64,000 nt of DNA from Mesorhizobium sp. WSM2240 (GTDB taxonomy: Bacteria > Pseudomonadota > Alphaproteobacteria > Rhizobiales > Rhizobiaceae): contig NZ_CP159253.1 in assembly GCF_040438645.1 (NCBI RefSeq), forward strand, positions 2,480,001-2,544,000, in the 5' to 3' direction. This document shows, in pieces, positions 31,418 through 41,060 of this stretch. A program made the position numbers and the translations under genes. Position 1 is the first letter of the stretch. Every line of letters starts with the position of its first letter. Under the pieces are notes generated by a model. It had not been told where the DNA came from. It ran no database searches and was given only the letters and a program-made list of their open reading frames with translations.

Positions 31418-32797
31418 GTGTCTGTACGCCAGGGTATTCTTGCCGCGATCTTCTTTTCAACGACGGCGCTTTCTCCACTGACCGCATCCGCCGAGACAAT
31501 CTTCGGCGCGCTCACCAAGGCATATCAGCTCAATTCGACGCTCAATTCGGCCCGCGCCGGCGTGCGGGTGACCGATGAAGGCGTGGCGATAGCCAAATCC
31601 GGCTACCGGCCGACGATAAACGGCGTGGCGAGCATCGACTACTCCTCGCAAATGGGCACCAGGCTCACCACCGGATCGTTCGGCGTCCAGATCAACCAGA
31701 TGCTGTTCGACGGATTCCAGACCAAGAACAATGTCGCGGCCGCCGAATCGCGGGTGTTCGCCTCCAATGAAAGCCTGCGCAACACCGAGCAGAACATCCT
31801 GTTCAACGCGGCCAGCGCCTATATGGACGTGATTCGCGACCGGCAGGTGGCGGTGCTGCTGGAGCGCAATCTTGAGTTCCTGTCGGAGCAGGCGCGCGCC
31901 GCCCGCTCGCGCTTCGAAGTCGGAGAAGGCACCCGCACCGACGTGGCCCAGGCCGACGCCAGCCGTTCGGCCGCCGTCGCGCGGGTCGCCGCGGCGCGGG
32001 CGCAGGCGCGGTCGAGCGCCGCAATCTACCGTCAGATCGTCGGCGAGGAGCCGGGCCGGCTGGAGGCGGCAGCGCCGCTCGCCAAGCTTCTCCCGAACAG
32101 TCTCGACCAGGCGATCGGCATCGCCTCGAGTCGGCATCCCGCCATCATGGCGACGGAGCATCTGGTCGACGCAGCCGGCTTTACGGTGAAGTCGGCCGAA
32201 GGCCAGTTGCTGCCGCAGGTTTCGGCCAACGCAAGCGTAGGGCGGAGTTTCACCGAACGGCATGCCGTTGACCAACTGGGACTTCCGGGCGTCACCGAAG
32301 GGTCGGGCAATGTCGCCAGCATCGGCGCGACGCTGACAGTGCCGATCTATCAGGGCGGCAGGACCTCGGCGCAGGTGCGCCAGTCCAAGGAATCACTCGG
32401 CCAGGCGCGCATCGAGGTCGACGTGCAGCGCGATCAGGTGCGCGCCGCGGTCACGTCGGCCTGGACACAATACATCGCCGCGCAGCAAACGCTCGCCGCG
32501 ACGCGCGAAGCCGTAACGGCGGCGCAACTTGCGCTCAACGGCGTCATCGAGGAGCGCAATGTCGGACAGCGCACCACGCTGGACGTGCTCGACGCGCAGG
32601 CCGATGTCATCGACGCCCAGATTGCCGTCGCCAATTCGCAGCGCGACCTGGTGGTGGCGAGCTATGCCATTCTGTCGGGCGCGGGCGATCTTTCCATCCG
32701 CCGCCTCGGGCTCAAGGTCGCCGAATACAAGCCCGAAGAGCATTACAAGGCCGTCAAGGACATGTGGTTCGGCCTGAGAACGCCGGACGGCCGCTAA
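31418..32797 (+). CDS. tolC: TolC-type outer-membrane efflux channel
   Basis: 459 residues from GTG 31418, favoured by GAGGGG about 9 bases upstream; ATG 31397 is an alternative. A signal peptide ends near PLTASA-ET. The body has the two TolC repeats: ALTKAYQLNSTLNSARAGVRVTDEGVAIAKSGYRPTI and, in the second half, QAIGIASSRHPAIMATEHLVDAAGFTVKSAEGQLLPQV. Both are followed by long coiled coils and porin strands such as GATLTVPIYQGG. Trimers form the exit duct for type I secretion and RND pumps. It follows the PCMT gene by 179 bases, a gap that holds nothing else visible and may carry its promoter. Confidence 0.9.
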   Translation: MSVRQGILAAIFFSTTALSPLTASAETIFGALTKAYQLNSTLNSARAGVRVTDEGVAIAKSGYRPTINGVASIDYSSQMGTRLTTGSFGVQINQMLFDGFQTKNNVAAAESRVFASNESLRNTEQNILFNAASAYMDVIRDRQVAVLLERNLEFLSEQARAARSRFEVGEGTRTDVAQADASRSAAVARVAAARAQARSSAAIYRQIVGEEPGRLEAAAPLAKLLPNSLDQAIGIASSRHPAIMATEHLVDAAGFTVKSAEGQLLPQVSANASVGRSFTERHAVDQLGLPGVTEGSGNVASIGATLTVPIYQGGRTSAQVRQSKESLGQARIEVDVQRDQVRAAVTSAWTQYIAAQQTLAATREAVTAAQLALNGVIEERNVGQRTTLDVLDAQADVIDAQIAVANSQRDLVVASYAILSGAGDLSIRRLGLKVAEYKPEEHYKAVKDMWFGLRTPDGR

Positions 32798-33068
32798 GCA
32801 CGTTCGCTGCCTCCATAATCGCTTGAAGGCCGGCAATTTTCACTTGTGGACCTGACCTGGCCCGGGGCCTGCTTCAGGATAGGCGGGATTCAGGGCAGGC
32901 CGGCCTCACCTCAATCACAACACGCCTTAATCTGTTGAAATCACAGAACGCCCGTCTGGGGGGATTCTCGTATCTGCCTGCATCCGCTACGCTGACGCCA
33001 TGATTCGTTTCCGGCCGTTTTTGGCGGACGGAACATGGCAACAGGTCACAAGGGCGGCGGATGTGACG

Positions 33069-33917
33069 ATGGCACAAGCAGGCAGCGCACAGCGCGAACC
33101 TTCGATGGAAGAAATTCTCGCTTCCATCCGCAGGATAATCGAAGACAGCGACACGGGCCGCAAACCCGGTGACGAAACCGCCCGCGCCGAGCTCGATGCG
33201 GCAAACAGCGCCGCTTCAGTTTATGAGCCGGCGGGGCGCGACGCCGCACCGGTCCAGGGCGAGGGCGCCGTCATCGAGGTCGACGCCTTCCGGGCCGAGC
33301 TCCGCGCGCCAAATCCGGCCCCGGAGCCGAGGAAGCCGGTGACGCTGGCGGAAGTGCAGGCGCAGATCGCCGCCGATGCGCGCAAACGAGCCGGCGAGAC
33401 TATGCCGGCTGCGGAGCCCGAAGCCGCGCCCGCGATCGAGCCGGCCCGCGAAAACCCGCAGCCGGCCGAAGCGCCGGCGCAACCACATTGGCGCGAAGCG
33501 TCGGCAGCCCCGGAGGCGTCAATGGCATTGACCACTGCGGACATCGGCACTTCCGGCTGGGAGCGGCGGGAGGATATTGCGGCCTCGGCGCAGCCAGAAG
33601 CCAGTTCGTCGGACCGGCCAACCTCCGCAACAGAACCCTCTGCGGGTCCTGACCTCGTCGGCGAGAACCCTCCCGCGGCCACGGAGAGCAATGTCGCCCG
33701 GCCGGCGATCATTTCCGAGCATGCAGGCCGCCAGGTCGCCGCCGCCTTCGGCGAATTGTCGGAGGCGTTCGCCGCGCGAAGCAAGAAGACCTTCGACGAG
33801 ATGGCCGAAGAAATGATGCGGCCGATGCTGCAGGACTGGCTGGACAACAATCTGCCGACTTTGGTCGAGCGGCTCGTGCGCGAAGAGATCGAGCGCGTCG
33901 CGCGCGGAGCGCAATAG
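33069..33917 (+). CDS. popZ: Polar organizing protein PopZ (DUF2497)
   Basis: 282 residues. The N-terminal motif EPSMEEILASIRRIIEDS and the C-terminal oligomerisation helices (FDEMAEEMMRPMLQDWLDNNLPTLVERLVREEIERVARG) are diagnostic. Between them lies a long disordered Pro/Ala/Glu-rich spacer. In Caulobacter and Agrobacterium PopZ forms a polymeric hub at a cell pole that anchors the chromosome origin and cell-cycle regulators; in rhizobia it marks the growth pole. The start at 33069 is preferred over in-frame 33000, whose extension lacks conservation. It precedes valS, the usual neighbour. Confidence 0.88.
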   Translation: MAQAGSAQREPSMEEILASIRRIIEDSDTGRKPGDETARAELDAANSAASVYEPAGRDAAPVQGEGAVIEVDAFRAELRAPNPAPEPRKPVTLAEVQAQIAADARKRAGETMPAAEPEAAPAIEPARENPQPAEAPAQPHWREASAAPEASMALTTADIGTSGWERREDIAASAQPEASSSDRPTSATEPSAGPDLVGENPPAATESNVARPAIISEHAGRQVAAAFGELSEAFAARSKKTFDEMAEEMMRPMLQDWLDNNLPTLVERLVREEIERVARGAQ

Positions 33918-33944
33918 ATCCCGGGCAAAATCGTCGACGGAACG

Positions 33945-33970
33945 CGCCGCCCACGGGCGGCGTTTCCTTT
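33945..33970 (+). terminator. Intrinsic terminator after popZ
   Basis: CGCCGCC and GGCGGCG arms around CACG, followed by TTTCCTTT. It separates popZ from valS, so valS probably has its own promoter in the remaining 98 bases. Confidence 0.7.
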
Positions 33971-34068
33971 CGGGAGCCGGCCGGGCAGGCGCCCGCTGTT
34001 GACTCGACCAAGCCCTTCCGATTTACACCGGACCGACTAGATTTCCGGACAAATGCGGACCGCTTCCC

Positions 34069-36852
34069 ATGCTTGAAAAGACCTATGACGCCGGCGTCGT
34101 CGAGCCGAAAATCGCCAAGCGCTGGGCGGAGGCCGACGCTTTTGCCGCCGGCGCCGGCGCCGAGCCGGATGCGGAGCCGTTCACCATCGTCATTCCGCCG
34201 CCCAATGTCACCGGCTCGCTGCATATGGGCCATGCGCTCAACAACACGCTGCAGGACATTCTCGTCCGCTTCGAGCGCATGCGCGGCAAGAACGTGCTGT
34301 GGCAGCCGGGCATGGATCACGCCGGCATCGCCACCCAGATGGTGGTCGAAAGGCAGCTTATGGAGCGCCAGATCCACCGGCGCGAGATCGGCCGCGAGCA
34401 GTTCATCGAAAAGGTCTGGGAGTGGAAGGCCGAATCCGGCGGCATGATCTTCAACCAGCTGAAGCGGCTCGGCGCGTCCTGCGACTGGTCGCGCGAGCGC
34501 TTCACCATGGACGAGGGGCTGTCCAAGGCGGTGATCGAGGTCTTCGTGACCCTCTACAAGCAGGGCCTGATCTACAAAGACAAGCGGCTTGTGAACTGGG
34601 ATCCCAAGCTTCTGACCGCGATCTCTGACCTCGAGGTCGAGCAGGTCGAGATCAACGGCAATCTCTGGCATTTCCGCTACCCCATCGAGGGCGAGACCTT
34701 CGATCCGGAAAACCCCGCCACCTACATCACGGTCGCGACCACGCGGCCCGAGACGATGCTCGGCGATACGGCGGTCGCGGTCCATCCGGACGATGACCGC
34801 TACCGGAAGCGGGTCGGCAGGAACGTGTTGCTTCCGATCGTCGGCAGGAAGATCCCGGTCGTCGCGGACGAATATTCCGATCCCGAAAAGGGCAGCGGTG
34901 CGGTCAAGATCACGCCGGCGCACGATTTCAACGATTTCGAGGTCGGCAAGCGCCACAGGCTGCGCGCAATCAACATCCTCACGGCCGAGGCGAGGATAAA
35001 CCTCAAGGATAACGACGACTTCCTCGAAGGTGTTGATGCAAACCCGCTGCGTCAGGGGGTGTGGGACCAGCTTCACGGCCTCGACAGGTTCGAGGCGCGC
35101 AAGCTGGTGGTCAGGGTCATGGAGGAGGGTGGCTTCCTCGAAAAAGTCGAGCCGCACCGTCACGCCGTGCCGCACGGCGACCGCGGCGGCGTGCCGATCG
35201 AGCCGTTCCTGACCGACCAGTGGTACGTCAACGCCGAGGAACTGGCCCGGCCCGCATTGGATTCGGTGCGCGAAGGCCGCACGAATTTCGTCCCGAAGAA
35301 CTGGGAAAAAACCTATTTCGACTGGATGGAGAACATCCAGCCCTGGTGCATCTCGCGCCAACTCTGGTGGGGCCACCAGATACCTGCCTGGTACGGCCCG
35401 GACGGCGCCGTCTTCGTCGAGCGCACGGAGGAAGAGGCGCTGGGCGCGGCGATCCAGCATTACATCGCCCATGAAGGGCCGATGAAGGCGGTGGTCGAGG
35501 ATCTGCTCGAAAATTTCAAGCCCGGCGAAATCCTGACCCGCGACGAAGACGTGCTCGACACCTGGTTTTCTTCGGCGTTGTGGCCGTTCTCGACACTCGG
35601 CTGGCCGGACGAGACGCCGGAGTTGAAGACCTACTACCAGACGGATGTTCTGGTCACCGGCTTCGACATCATCTTCTTCTGGGTCGCCCGCATGATGATG
35701 ATGGGCCTGCATTTCATGGATGAGGAGCCGTTCCACACGGTCTATGTCCATGCGCTGGTCCGCGACAAGAACGGCGCCAAGATGTCGAAGTCCAAGGGCA
35801 ACGTCATCGACCCGCTCGAACTGATCGACGAATACGGCGCCGACGCGCTGCGCTTCACGCTCGCCAGCATGGCAGCGCAGGGACGTGACGTGAAGCTTGA
35901 TCCGGCCCGCATCGCCGGCTACCGCAATTTCGGGACAAAGCTCTGGAACGCGACACGCTTTGCCGAAATGAACGGCGTCGCGCGCAATGACGAGCTCTGG
36001 CTCGGCGACGCGAAACTGACCATCAACCGCTGGATCCTTACCGAGCTGACGCGCGCAACCCGCGAGATTACGGAAGGCATCGAAACGTTCCGCTTCAACG
36101 AGGCCGCCAACGCCGCCTATCGCTTCGTCTGGAACCTCTTCTGCGACTGGTATCTGGAACTGCTGAAGCCGGTTTTCATGGGCGACGATGAAGCCGCCAA
36201 GGCCGAAAGCCAGGCGGTCGCCGCCTTCGTGCTCGACGAAATCTACAAGCTGCTCCACCCGATGATGCCGTTCATCACGGAAGAGCTCTGGGCCCACACG
36301 GCGGGCGAAGGGCAGGAGCGGCAGTCGCTCATCTGCCATGCGCGCTGGCCCGATCCCGATTTCGAGGATGCCGAGGCGGCGGCCGAGATCAACTGGCTTG
36401 TGGAATTGGTGTCAGGCATACGCTCGGTGCGCTCCGAAATGAACGTGCCGCCGGCGGCGATCGCACCGCTGGTCGTTGTCGGGGCGAGTGATCTAACCCG
36501 CGCCCGTCTTGAACGCCACGATTCGGCGATCAAGCGGCTGGCGCGGATCGGCGCGGTCACGCATGCCGACGCCGCGCCGCAGGCCTCTGCGCAGATCGTC
36601 GTCGGCGAAGCGACTGTTTGCCTGCCGCTCGGCAGCCTAATCGACCTCGATGCGGAGGCCGCGCGGCTGCAGAAGGAACTGGCCAAGGTGACCGAGGAGG
36701 TCGCGCGCATCCACAAGAAGCTGTCGAACGAGAAATTCGTCGCCAATGCCGCGCCCGAAGTGGTGGCTGGCGAGCGCGAAAAGCTCGCCGAATATCAGGA
36801 AGCGCAGGCCAGGCTGAACGTGGCGTTGGCGAGGGTTCGCGGCGAGGCCTGA
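34069..36852 (+). CDS. valS: Valyl-tRNA synthetase
   Basis: 927 residues, class I enzyme charging tRNA-Val in the cytoplasm. The HIGH-type signature is PPPNVTGSLHMGHALNNTL near residues 43-60, and KMSKSKGN lies near residue 570. The editing domain has WDPKLLTAISDLEVE and VATTRPETMLGDTAVAVHP. GQDPWFD-type and FFWVARM motifs follow, and a C-terminal coiled coil (DAEAARLQKELAKVTEEVARIHKKL) binds tRNA. Length matches the alphaproteobacterial form. A long minus-strand reading frame opposite it is a codon-bias shadow. Confidence 0.97.
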   Translation: MLEKTYDAGVVEPKIAKRWAEADAFAAGAGAEPDAEPFTIVIPPPNVTGSLHMGHALNNTLQDILVRFERMRGKNVLWQPGMDHAGIATQMVVERQLMERQIHRREIGREQFIEKVWEWKAESGGMIFNQLKRLGASCDWSRERFTMDEGLSKAVIEVFVTLYKQGLIYKDKRLVNWDPKLLTAISDLEVEQVEINGNLWHFRYPIEGETFDPENPATYITVATTRPETMLGDTAVAVHPDDDRYRKRVGRNVLLPIVGRKIPVVADEYSDPEKGSGAVKITPAHDFNDFEVGKRHRLRAINILTAEARINLKDNDDFLEGVDANPLRQGVWDQLHGLDRFEARKLVVRVMEEGGFLEKVEPHRHAVPHGDRGGVPIEPFLTDQWYVNAEELARPALDSVREGRTNFVPKNWEKTYFDWMENIQPWCISRQLWWGHQIPAWYGPDGAVFVERTEEEALGAAIQHYIAHEGPMKAVVEDLLENFKPGEILTRDEDVLDTWFSSALWPFSTLGWPDETPELKTYYQTDVLVTGFDIIFFWVARMMMMGLHFMDEEPFHTVYVHALVRDKNGAKMSKSKGNVIDPLELIDEYGADALRFTLASMAAQGRDVKLDPARIAGYRNFGTKLWNATRFAEMNGVARNDELWLGDAKLTINRWILTELTRATREITEGIETFRFNEAANAAYRFVWNLFCDWYLELLKPVFMGDDEAAKAESQAVAAFVLDEIYKLLHPMMPFITEELWAHTAGEGQERQSLICHARWPDPDFEDAEAAAEINWLVELVSGIRSVRSEMNVPPAAIAPLVVVGASDLTRARLERHDSAIKRLARIGAVTHADAAPQASAQIVVGEATVCLPLGSLIDLDAEAARLQKELAKVTEEVARIHKKLSNEKFVANAAPEVVAGEREKLAEYQEAQARLNVALARVRGEA

Positions 36853-37214
36853 GCCCGCTTCGATACTGATTCCTGGCCGGAGCCGAAACTGCCGATTTCG
36901 GCTCCAAAACCGGCATGACGTAACGTAACCTGTGGTTGCCCGCATATTTTCCACCCCATTGTTGCCGGAATGTAACAACTTCGCAAAAGCCAGCCAAAAT
37001 CACACAGTTTTGGTCGATTTTGCAGGTGTATTAGCGATTTTGCGGTCTGTTTTTGCCGAAACCGGGTCGATTTGCGGCAATTTAGAGGTTCGCGTTCTGC
37101 CTGCATCCGGCTTCCAACGGCCGCATCAAACCCGCATCGGCAAAAACGCTGTTGCACCCTTTTTACGAAATGGTTCTAGCTTCTTCCCACGTACTTTTGG
37201 GGAGAGGGACTTTT
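36853..37214. other. 362-base intergenic region before the FadL-type porin
   Basis: A hairpin at 36881-36903 (AGCCGAAA / TTTCGGCT) just after valS has no T-run but could help end its transcript. The remainder is AT-richer than the genes, with repeated GATTTTGC/GGTCGATTTT-like text (near 37010-37075), a possible promoter or regulator-binding region. TTGCAC at 37152 with TCTAGC 17 bases later is the best -35/-10 guess. No small gene is convincing. Confidence 0.4.
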
Positions 37215-38471
37215 ATGAATAAACCGCTTTTGAAAACGCTCCTGGGGGCAGGCTGCGTTTCGCTGGCCGTAGTCGGAACGGCGAGCGCCGGCGGCCTCGA
37301 GCGCGGCGGCTACAACATTGATCTTTTGTTCGATCCGGCGCGCTTCGCGAGCGAAGCCTCGGTCACGTATGTGATGCCGCAGCGCGAACTCGACGACGTG
37401 GTCGACATCAATCCGCTCAATGGCATCGGCTCCAACGGCATTGGTGGAGGGGCCACCAATGGCGTCGAAGATACCGAATCCTACGCAATACCGCGCATCG
37501 GCTTCAAGGCTTCCATCGGCGACAGCGTTGATTGCATGGTCGATTATTCGCAGCCTTGGGGAGCGCACAGCAATCCCGGCGCCAACTGGATGGGCGCCAA
37601 CAGCAACATCGAGACCAAGGTCAACAGCGACAACATAGCCGGCACCTGCTCCTACAAGATGCAGGCGGGCAAGGGACAGTTTCGCGTTCTCGGCGGCGTA
37701 TTTTACCAGCAGGTCGACGGCTTCAAGGAACGCCTCGTAGCTCCGGTGCCGCTCATTGTGGGATCGGACGCTCTCGGCAATGGCATCGGCCGTCTCGAAC
37801 TGGAAGGTGAGGGGGTTGGCTGGCGCATTGGTGCGGCCTATGAAATTCCCGAAATCGCATTCCGCGCCAGCCTCGTTTACAATTCCGAGGTCGATCTCGG
37901 CGATATTACTGGTACCGTCGATCTGACGCAGATACCGTTTATACCCGGCTCTCCGCTCACCAATCCGCTTTTCGGCAGGGTGACCGATGTTGTAGGCGAG
38001 CAATCCATGCCGGATTCGGTCGAATTCAAGATCCAGTCGGGGATAGCGCCTGACTGGCTAGCATTCGGTTCGATCAAATGGGTCGACTGGAGCACGTTCC
38101 AGGAGATCAGCTTCTGCGCCGTCGGCACACCGGGTCCATGCACGACGGACAACCAAGTGACTTCTCTCGAACTTCTCTATCGCGACGGCTGGACGGTTTC
38201 GGGCGGCGTCGGGCACAAATTCAACGATCAGTGGAGCGGGGCGGCGAGCATTGCCTGGGATCGCGGCACGTCGACCACGGTCGGCATTCAGAGCGATACC
38301 TGGACGTTCTCGGCCGGCGCCGCCTACACGCCGACCAAGAATATGGAATTCCGTCTCGGCGGCGCTCTCGGCGTGCTGACCAGCGGCGAGTCGGAGGACG
38401 ACGAGATCACCTACGAATATGGCAACGATCTCGTGGCGGCGGTTTCGGCTTCCGCCAAGATCAAGTGGTAA
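37215..38471 (+). CDS. FadL/OmpP1-type outer-membrane transporter
   Basis: 418 residues. A signal peptide (NKPLLKTLLGAGCVSLAVVGTASA-GG) is cleaved near residue 25. The mature protein reads as alternating amphipathic strands ending in SASAKIKW, a C-terminal porin strand. FadL-like traits include the early GGYNIDLLFDPARFASEASVTYVMPQ region, WGAHSNPGANWMG, and the later PDSVEFKIQSGIAPDWLAFGSIKWVDWS and GWTVSGGVGHKFNDQWSGAASIAWD, typical of the family. FadL channels import long-chain fatty acids or other hydrophobic molecules. Two Cys in a loop (EISFCAVGTPGPCTTD) may form a disulphide. The ATG follows GGGGAGAGGG. Confidence 0.82.
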   Translation: MNKPLLKTLLGAGCVSLAVVGTASAGGLERGGYNIDLLFDPARFASEASVTYVMPQRELDDVVDINPLNGIGSNGIGGGATNGVEDTESYAIPRIGFKASIGDSVDCMVDYSQPWGAHSNPGANWMGANSNIETKVNSDNIAGTCSYKMQAGKGQFRVLGGVFYQQVDGFKERLVAPVPLIVGSDALGNGIGRLELEGEGVGWRIGAAYEIPEIAFRASLVYNSEVDLGDITGTVDLTQIPFIPGSPLTNPLFGRVTDVVGEQSMPDSVEFKIQSGIAPDWLAFGSIKWVDWSTFQEISFCAVGTPGPCTTDNQVTSLELLYRDGWTVSGGVGHKFNDQWSGAASIAWDRGTSTTVGIQSDTWTFSAGAAYTPTKNMEFRLGGALGVLTSGESEDDEITYEYGNDLVAAVSASAKIKW

Positions 38472-38491
38472 GCAAACATTCGCGATGATCA

Positions 38492-38517
38492 AGCCCGGCC
38501 TCGGCCGGGCTTTTTTG
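38492..38517 (+). terminator. Intrinsic terminator after the FadL-type gene
   Basis: GCCCGGC / GCCGGGC arms around a CTCG loop followed by six T. Strong and well placed, 20 bases after the stop. Confidence 0.85.
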
Positions 38518-38974
38518 TATCCGGCTGCAAGGGCGCATCCTGATTCAGCCCTGTCGATTTGTGATGAATCTGCAACAGTCTCCGGCCAAGCCCTTTGCTA
38601 CAGTGAGACGGACAAAATCCGCCCATTTCCCGCCATAAACCGGGCGCACGGCGGATTGTGGACGGGCATGCAAGACAAAAGGCCGCGGCGAACGCGGCGA
38701 GGACAAGAAATTGGACGCCAAGGTAAATTCCAGGGTGGAACTGCCGAGCAGCGCGGCGGCTCAGGGATACGCACCCCAAAAAACCGGGAACGGCGACGCG
38801 ATCGGCGCGTTTAAAGCTGCCTGCCTGCCGCAGGCTCCGGGCGTCGCCGGGCGTGGCCGTAGTTTGGCCGAAAATCCGGAGCAGTTTTACCGGAACGGTC
38901 GACCGGACATGGCCCGCCCCGCCAAAGGGTCGACAGCGCCGCATTTCGCGGCGGTACGGAAGAAGCATGCTGTG
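38518..38974. other. 457-base leader upstream of exoR
   Basis: Contains no convincing gene. An in-frame extension of exoR back to a TTG at 38711 is open by chance or reflects a longer 5' region; its translation is Arg/Ala/Gly-rich and unlike an ExoR signal peptide. Short GC-rich palindromic text (GGCCGCGGCGAACGCGGCG, about 38680) may structure the transcript. Promoter elements could not be assigned. Confidence 0.4.
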
Positions 38975-39790
38975 ATGCGTATGTCGGATGCTTTGAGAAC
39001 GACTGTTTTGTCGGCGCTGGTTGCAGCCGCTACCTTTGGCTCGGCAGGCGCGGCGCTTTCATTCGAAAACGATATTTTTGACGATTCTGGTGAGGTGAAG
39101 GCCGAGTCGAACCCGTGGTCGGTGTTCCAGTTCGGCTATTCCGCCTACAAGAGCGGCCACAAGGATCAGGCCGTCGAGGCCTATCGCTATGCCGCCGAAA
39201 ACGGCCAACTCGGTGCGACCTGGAAGCTGGCGCGCATGTACGCCGAGGGCGACGGCGTGGCGCGCGACGATTACGAGGCGTTCAAGTTCTTCTCCGAGAT
39301 CGCCAAGCAAGATGTGGAGCCGGGCAGTCCCGAGGAAAGCTACATGTCCGACGCGCTTGTGGCGCTCGGCAGCTACTGGAAGAAAGGCATCCCGGGCAGT
39401 CCGGTCAAGCCCAATCCCGCCGCCGCCCAGGAATACTACATGCGCGCCGCGGCCAACTACCGCAATCCCAATGCCCAGTTCGAGATGGGGAACATGTTCC
39501 TCAAGGGCGAGGGCGTGAAGGCGAGCGTGCGCCAGGCCGGCCGCTGGTTTCAGCTAGCGGCCGAAAAGGGCCATGCCGGCGCGCAAGCCACGCTCGGCAA
39601 CCTCCTTTTCCAGAGTGGCAAGGTCGTGCGCGGATTGGCCATGATGACGGCAGCCCTCGAACGCGCATCGCCGAATGACCGGCCCTGGATCCGCGGCATG
39701 CAGGAAGAGGCCTTTGCGCTCGCCGCAGAAGCCGACCGGCGCACCGCGATCGCGCTTGCCGACGACATCCTGACCAAGGGCAACCAATAA
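38975..39790 (+). CDS. exoR: ExoR, periplasmic regulator of exopolysaccharide and cell-cycle genes
   Basis: 271 residues, close to Sinorhizobium ExoR (268). A signal peptide (SDALRTTVLSALVAAATFGSAGA) is followed by Sel1-type repeats: FQFGYSAYKSGHKDQAVEAYRYAAENGQ, LARMYAEGDGVARDDYEAFKFFSEIA, MGNMFLKGEGVKASVRQAGRWFQLAAEKGHAGAQATLGNLLFQ. The terminal region GLAMMTAALERASPNDRPWIRGMQEEAFALA matches ExoR closely. ExoR binds the ExoS sensor in the periplasm and holds the ExoS/ChvI system off; proteolysis of ExoR under acid or host signals releases it, raising succinoglycan and lowering flagella. exoS and chvI are not in the window. ATG 38981 is an alternative start. Confidence 0.88.
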   Translation: MRMSDALRTTVLSALVAAATFGSAGAALSFENDIFDDSGEVKAESNPWSVFQFGYSAYKSGHKDQAVEAYRYAAENGQLGATWKLARMYAEGDGVARDDYEAFKFFSEIAKQDVEPGSPEESYMSDALVALGSYWKKGIPGSPVKPNPAAAQEYYMRAAANYRNPNAQFEMGNMFLKGEGVKASVRQAGRWFQLAAEKGHAGAQATLGNLLFQSGKVVRGLAMMTAALERASPNDRPWIRGMQEEAFALAAEADRRTAIALADDILTKGNQ

Positions 39791-39800
39791 AAGCCTGGTT

Positions 39801-40211
39801 CTAGGTTCGCGGCGAGAACCCGTCATGTTGCGGCAGGTCGGAATCGAAACCCTTCAGCAGGGGGAGCCGCGCGCTGACCCAGATATTGTCCAGCGCCTGG
39901 ATGGCGTCGGCCGCGTCGAGCGTTCCGATCGAAACGTCGATCGTCGATGAGTCCTGGTAGTCCATGTAGATCTGAGCGCCGCAATCGGGACAATGCGCCC
40001 GATGGACTTCGGCTGACGTGCGTCGCACGGCCGGCTGTTCGTTCGTGAAGCTGAAACTCTCGCGGGGAAAGCACACCCAAGTCATGAACGCCGCGCCTGA
40101 CGACCGGCGGCACATGCTGCAATGGCAATGAACGGCATATCGGTAAGGCAGGCGTGAGCGGTAACGGATCTTCCCGCAAAGGCAGCCGCCTGTTGCAGCC
40201 GCGACGCCCAT
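39801..40211 (-). CDS. GFA-family zinc protein
   Basis: 136 residues. Cys motifs typical of the glutathione-dependent formaldehyde-activating family: GGCLCGKIRY at the start, HCHCSMCRRSSGAAF, and AHCPDCGAQIY. These bind two zinc ions. The family is named for formaldehyde-glutathione condensation, but most members have no proven activity. The start overlaps the exonuclease III stop by one base (TGATG), so both are probably one transcript. The longer frame opening at 40943 is a shadow of xth. Confidence 0.85.
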   Translation of the reverse strand: MGVAAATGGCLCGKIRYRSRLPYRYAVHCHCSMCRRSSGAAFMTWVCFPRESFSFTNEQPAVRRTSAEVHRAHCPDCGAQIYMDYQDSSTIDVSIGTLDAADAIQALDNIWVSARLPLLKGFDSDLPQHDGFSPRT

Positions 40212-41002
40212 CAGGCGGCTGTCAGCGCCAGCTCCACCGCCACAGGAACGTGGTCGGACGGCTTTTCCCAGGCCCGCACGTGCTTTTCGATCGCCGCCGA
40301 TGAAAACCGGTCGGCGGCTTCCGGCGACAGCAGCAGGAAATCGATGCGGATGCCGTTGTTCTTCTGCCAGGCGCCTGCCTGATAATCCCAGAACGTATAG
40401 GTGTCCGGCGCGTCGGTGACGGCGCGAACGGCTTCGGTAAAGCCGAGATTGCAGAGCCGCCGGAAAGCCTGGCGCGATTCCGGCTGGAACAGCGCATCGT
40501 TCACCCAGGCCGCCGGGTTCTTCGCGTCGACCGGCTCTGGGATGACATTGTAGTCGCCGGCCAGAATTAGCGGCTCCTCCAGCCTCAGCCGCTCCGCAGC
40601 CCATTGCTCGAGCCTCGCCATCCAGGCCAGCTTGTAAGAGAATTTTTCGGTGCCGATCGGATTGCCGTTGGGCAGGTAAAGCGAGACGACCCGCAGCACG
40701 CCCTTTTCGGTCGAGAACACGCCTTCGATGAAGCGCGCCTGCTCGTCGCCGTTTTCGCCGGGCAGGCCGCGATTGACCTCGTCGAAGCGGTATTTCGACA
40801 GGATCGCGACGCCGTTGAAGCCCTTCTGGCCGTGCGTCTCGACATGGTAGCCGAGCGCTTCGATCTCGATGCGCGGGAACTGGTCGTCGACGGATTTGAT
40901 TTCCTGCAGGCAGACAATGTCCGGCTGGCTGTCCCTCAACCATACCAGCAGATTGCCGATCCGGGCCTTGATGCCGTTGATATTCCAGGTGACGATTTTC
41001 AT
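40211..41002 (-). CDS. xth: Exodeoxyribonuclease III
   Basis: 263 residues. The AP endonuclease fold has its key residues in place: Asn7 (VTWNINGIKAR), Glu34 (CLQEIKS), the GDYNVIPEPVD motif with the Asp-Asn pair, and SDHVPVAVEL at the end with the Asp-His. It nicks DNA at abasic sites and trims 3' ends during base-excision repair, using Mg. Length is normal. It is transcribed leftward, with the GFA gene coupled behind it. Confidence 0.95.
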   Translation of the reverse strand: MKIVTWNINGIKARIGNLLVWLRDSQPDIVCLQEIKSVDDQFPRIEIEALGYHVETHGQKGFNGVAILSKYRFDEVNRGLPGENGDEQARFIEGVFSTEKGVLRVVSLYLPNGNPIGTEKFSYKLAWMARLEQWAAERLRLEEPLILAGDYNVIPEPVDAKNPAAWVNDALFQPESRQAFRRLCNLGFTEAVRAVTDAPDTYTFWDYQAGAWQKNNGIRIDFLLLSPEAADRFSSAAIEKHVRAWEKPSDHVPVAVELALTAA

Positions 41003-41060
41003 GTTGCGACCGTTATCATGAACGCATCCCGGCGATCACCTGAAAAATGACCGGGCAAGA

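Noticed and set aside
33709..36339. 876-residue minus-strand reading frame
   Set aside because: Lies opposite valS and popZ; Arg/Asp/His-rich composition is what high-GC3 genes produce on the other strand, and it has no recognisable domains.
38711..38974. N-terminal extension of exoR to a TTG
   Set aside because: Would bury the signal peptide inside the protein; ExoR must be exported, so the later ATG is correct.
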